This document shows positions 6,238 to 7,899 of a DNA stretch of 7,899 nucleotides, one piece after another. Position numbers and translations under genes: made by a program. The notes under the pieces are model-generated. The model saw only the letters and a list, made by a program, of their open reading frames with translations. It did not search any database and had not been told where the DNA came from. Position 1 is the first letter of the stretch, and each line of letters begins with the position of its first letter. Source of the DNA: Clostridiaceae bacterium (lineage in GTDB: Bacteria > Bacillota > Clostridia > Oscillospirales > Acutalibacteraceae); the NCBI GenBank assembly GCA_016281115.1, contig JAEEHZ010000246.1, forward strand, positions 1 through 7,899, read 5' to 3'.

Positions 6238-6735
6238 ATGTTATCAGCATTAGTATCAAATTCAGGTTTAATTTTAGCACTTTTGGGTGCGGCTTTGGCT
6301 ACCACCCTCGCAGGTATAGGCTCCGCAATAGCGGTTGGTAAGGCAGGTATTGCCGCGGCAGGCGTTTTGACAGAGGATCCGAGCAAATTCGGTAAGGTTC
6401 TTATTTTCCAGCTGCTTCCTGCAACACAGGGTATTTACGGCTTGCTTATAGGCTTCCTTATCATATCTAACGTCGGCTTGCTCGGCGAGGCAAAAGAAGT
6501 TTCCGTTGTTCAGGGATTGCTTTATTTCTGTGCGGCTATGCCTATCGCTTTCGGCGGACTTATTTCCGCTATTTATCAGGGCAAATGCTCAATAGCAGGT
6601 ATAGCAACAGTTAATAAAAAGCCCGACCAGATGGGTAAAGCCATACTTTTGCCCGCAATGGTAGAAACATATGCTATTTTGGCACTTTTGATATCTATGC
6701 TTGCAGTATTCGGTATTCCCAACGTAACTATTTAA
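6238..6735 (+). CDS. ntpK: V/A-type ATPase ring subunit K (duplicated proteolipid, Na+ type)
   Basis: A 165-residue hydrophobic protein made of two fused c-subunit hairpins (about 8-80 and 88-160), giving four transmembrane helices; several copies form the membrane rotor ring. The first hairpin has FQLLPATQGIYG (57-68), with Q64 where single-hairpin subunits have an acid. The second has PAMVETYAIL (139-148), with E143 as the only ion-binding carboxylate. L60, T63, Q64, Q114 and E143 line up with the Na+ ligands L61, T64, Q65, Q110 and E139 of Enterococcus hirae NtpK, so Na+ is the predicted coupling ion. The start directly follows the ntpI stop. Length, order and motifs all agree. Confidence 0.97.
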   Translation: MLSALVSNSGLILALLGAALATTLAGIGSAIAVGKAGIAAAGVLTEDPSKFGKVLIFQLLPATQGIYGLLIGFLIISNVGLLGEAKEVSVVQGLLYFCAAMPIAFGGLISAIYQGKCSIAGIATVNKKPDQMGKAILLPAMVETYAILALLISMLAVFGIPNVTI

Positions 6736-6755
6736 ACTAACGGAGATGAAGGACT

Positions 6756-7337
6756 ATGACAGGTCTTGACAAAATAATTGAAGAGATAAAAAGCGATGCA
6801 CAGTCCCGTTGCGATGAGATATCCGAAGATGCAAAGCTCAGGCGTGATGAAATTATCGCCGCCGCAGAAGCGCAGGCTGATGAAATAATAAAGCAGGGCG
6901 AGTCTCAGGCAGAAAAACAAGGCGTATTTATTGAAGAGCGCGGAAACTCCGCAAAAGAGCTTGACAGAAGAAAAAGACTTTTAAGTGCAAAGCAGGAGAT
7001 AATTTCCTCTGTGCTCGACAAAGTTTTAGACAAGCTCAAAAACCTGCCCGACGATAAATATTTTGACGTTATATATAAGCTTATAGAGAAAAATATGACG
7101 GGCGGCATCGGACAGATAGCTTTGAGCAAGAAAGATATTGCCCGTCTGCCTAAGGATTTTAACGAAAAGCTTTCCCAAATATCGTCCTCAAAGCTTACAT
7201 TAAGTAATGAAACGCGCAAAATCGACGGCGGCTTTGTTTTGATTTACGGCGGAATAGAAGAAAACTGTTCATTTAAGGCGATGATAGACAGCCGCGGCGA
7301 AGAAATGAGAGATTTTATCAAAGATAAGCTTTTTTAA
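6756..7337 (+). CDS. ntpE: V/A-type ATPase peripheral-stalk subunit E
   Basis: A 193-residue protein of normal family length. The N-terminal half (about 1-80) is a long charged helix; residues 17-60 divide into 11-residue units such as LRRDEIIAAAE and AQADEIIKQGE, the hendecad pattern that pairs with subunit H in a right-handed coiled coil. The C-terminal half (about 95-193) is the globular domain that binds the top of catalytic subunit B; it carries the family signature GGFVLIYGGIEENCSF (158-173) and ends DSRGEEMRDFIKDKLF. The gene starts 20 bases after ntpK with a modest GGAG at 6742-6745. An ATG at 6746 is out of frame and is not the start. Confidence 0.94.
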   Translation: MTGLDKIIEEIKSDAQSRCDEISEDAKLRRDEIIAAAEAQADEIIKQGESQAEKQGVFIEERGNSAKELDRRKRLLSAKQEIISSVLDKVLDKLKNLPDDKYFDVIYKLIEKNMTGGIGQIALSKKDIARLPKDFNEKLSQISSSKLTLSNETRKIDGGFVLIYGGIEENCSFKAMIDSRGEEMRDFIKDKLF

Positions 7338-7354
7338 AGAGGTGAAAATCTCAT

Positions 7355-7899
7355 ATGGCAAAAGAATATATATACGCTGTGTCGAGAATACACGCTAAAG
7401 AGCAAAGCCTGCTTACAATGTCGGACTTAAACGGTCTTATTATGTGTCCCGATTATGAAAGCTGTGTAAATATGCTCAAAGATAAGGGCTACGGCGGCGA
7501 AAACGACGGCACAAACAGCGAGCTTATGTTAAGATCGGAAAGCGAGAAAACGGCAGAGCTGTTAAACGAGCTTTTGGGCGACGAAAAAGGCGCGCTTGAT
7601 ATATTTAAATACAAGGCTGATTTTCATAACCTGAAGCTTGCAATAAAATCGGCTATAACCCTGTCTGCGCCTGATGAATATATAATGCGGGGCGGAAAAA
7701 CAGAGCCGCAAAGCATTATAAAAAGCGTTGCTGAGAAAAGATTTGAGCTTTTGCCGTGTTATTTGCATGATGTATGCGAAAAAGCGTTTTCCACACTTCT
7801 TGAAACGGGCAGAGGACAGCTTTGCGACATAATTATAGACAAAGCGTATTTGGAGTTTATATATAAGCAGGCGTTATTGTCTGACAGCAAAGCGATAAG
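7355..7899 (+). CDS. ntpC: V/A-type ATPase central-stalk subunit C (d subunit), 5' part
   Basis: The frame is open from ATG 7355 to the window edge, giving 181 complete codons; the family usually has about 320-350 residues, so roughly half is visible. It begins MAKEYIYAVSRIHAKE, like many subunit C proteins. Family signs are FKYKADFHNLKLAIKS (84-99) and GQLCDIIIDKAYLEFIY (153-169). In V/A-ATPases this funnel-shaped subunit sits on the membrane ring and couples it to the D/F shaft. It lies 17 bases after ntpE, with AGAGGTGA at 7338-7345 as the ribosome binding site. The position after E repeats the E. hirae order; G, A, B and D are expected next. Confidence 0.93.
   Translation, partial: MAKEYIYAVSRIHAKEQSLLTMSDLNGLIMCPDYESCVNMLKDKGYGGENDGTNSELMLRSESEKTAELLNELLGDEKGALDIFKYKADFHNLKLAIKSAITLSAPDEYIMRGGKTEPQSIIKSVAEKRFELLPCYLHDVCEKAFSTLLETGRGQLCDIIIDKAYLEFIYKQALLSDSKAI

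Overview
The window reads as ordinary chromosome of an anaerobic, low-to-moderate GC Firmicute of class Clostridia, most likely a gut or rumen Oscillospiraceae/Ruminococcus-like bacterium. The reasons are strong AGGAGG/AGGTGAT ribosome binding sites, a DHHW-family surface protein, a secreted protein ending in a type I dockerin, a Na+-type V/A-ATPase operon, and a gut-Clostridia-style intergenic palindrome. This assignment is inference from gene content. Every gene I support lies on the + strand.

Region 1 (1-2217) is the end of a tightly packed operon: the C-terminal part of a DHHW-family protein, a Nudix hydrolase whose N-terminal half looks like a decayed family I pyrophosphatase domain, and tryptophanyl-tRNA synthetase (trpS). 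The gaps are 12 and 10 bases, so the three are probably co-transcribed.

Region 2 (2218-3730) is a single-gene unit. A sigma-A-like promoter runs into a long hairpin followed by a T-run; together these seem to stop trpS readthrough and start a new transcript. The gene encodes a secreted 436-residue acidic protein with no recognisable enzyme domain. It carries an unusual 11-residue repeat (G-D-Y-x-x-hydrophobic...) and a complete C-terminal dockerin. A strong intrinsic terminator follows at 3698-3730.

Region 3 (3731-3888) holds a palindromic element remnant and a near-consensus promoter (TTGACT, 17-base spacer, TATAAT).

Region 4 (3889-7899, continuing past the window) is the first part of a V/A-type rotary ATPase operon in the order H(F)-I-K-E-C, matching the start of Enterococcus hirae ntpFIKECGABD. 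It encodes both peripheral-stalk subunits (H and E), the stator membrane subunit (I), the duplicated ring subunit (K) and the start of the central-stalk socket subunit (C). Subunit K keeps every residue I know as a Na+ ligand in E. hirae NtpK, so the enzyme is predicted to pump Na+ or be driven by it. The catalytic A and B subunits and D and G/F should lie just downstream.

I see no mobile-element genes, CRISPR, tRNA or rRNA. The least described items are the 11-residue-repeat dockerin protein, the promoter/terminator overlap in front of it, and the degenerate pyrophosphatase-like domain fused to the Nudix hydrolase.
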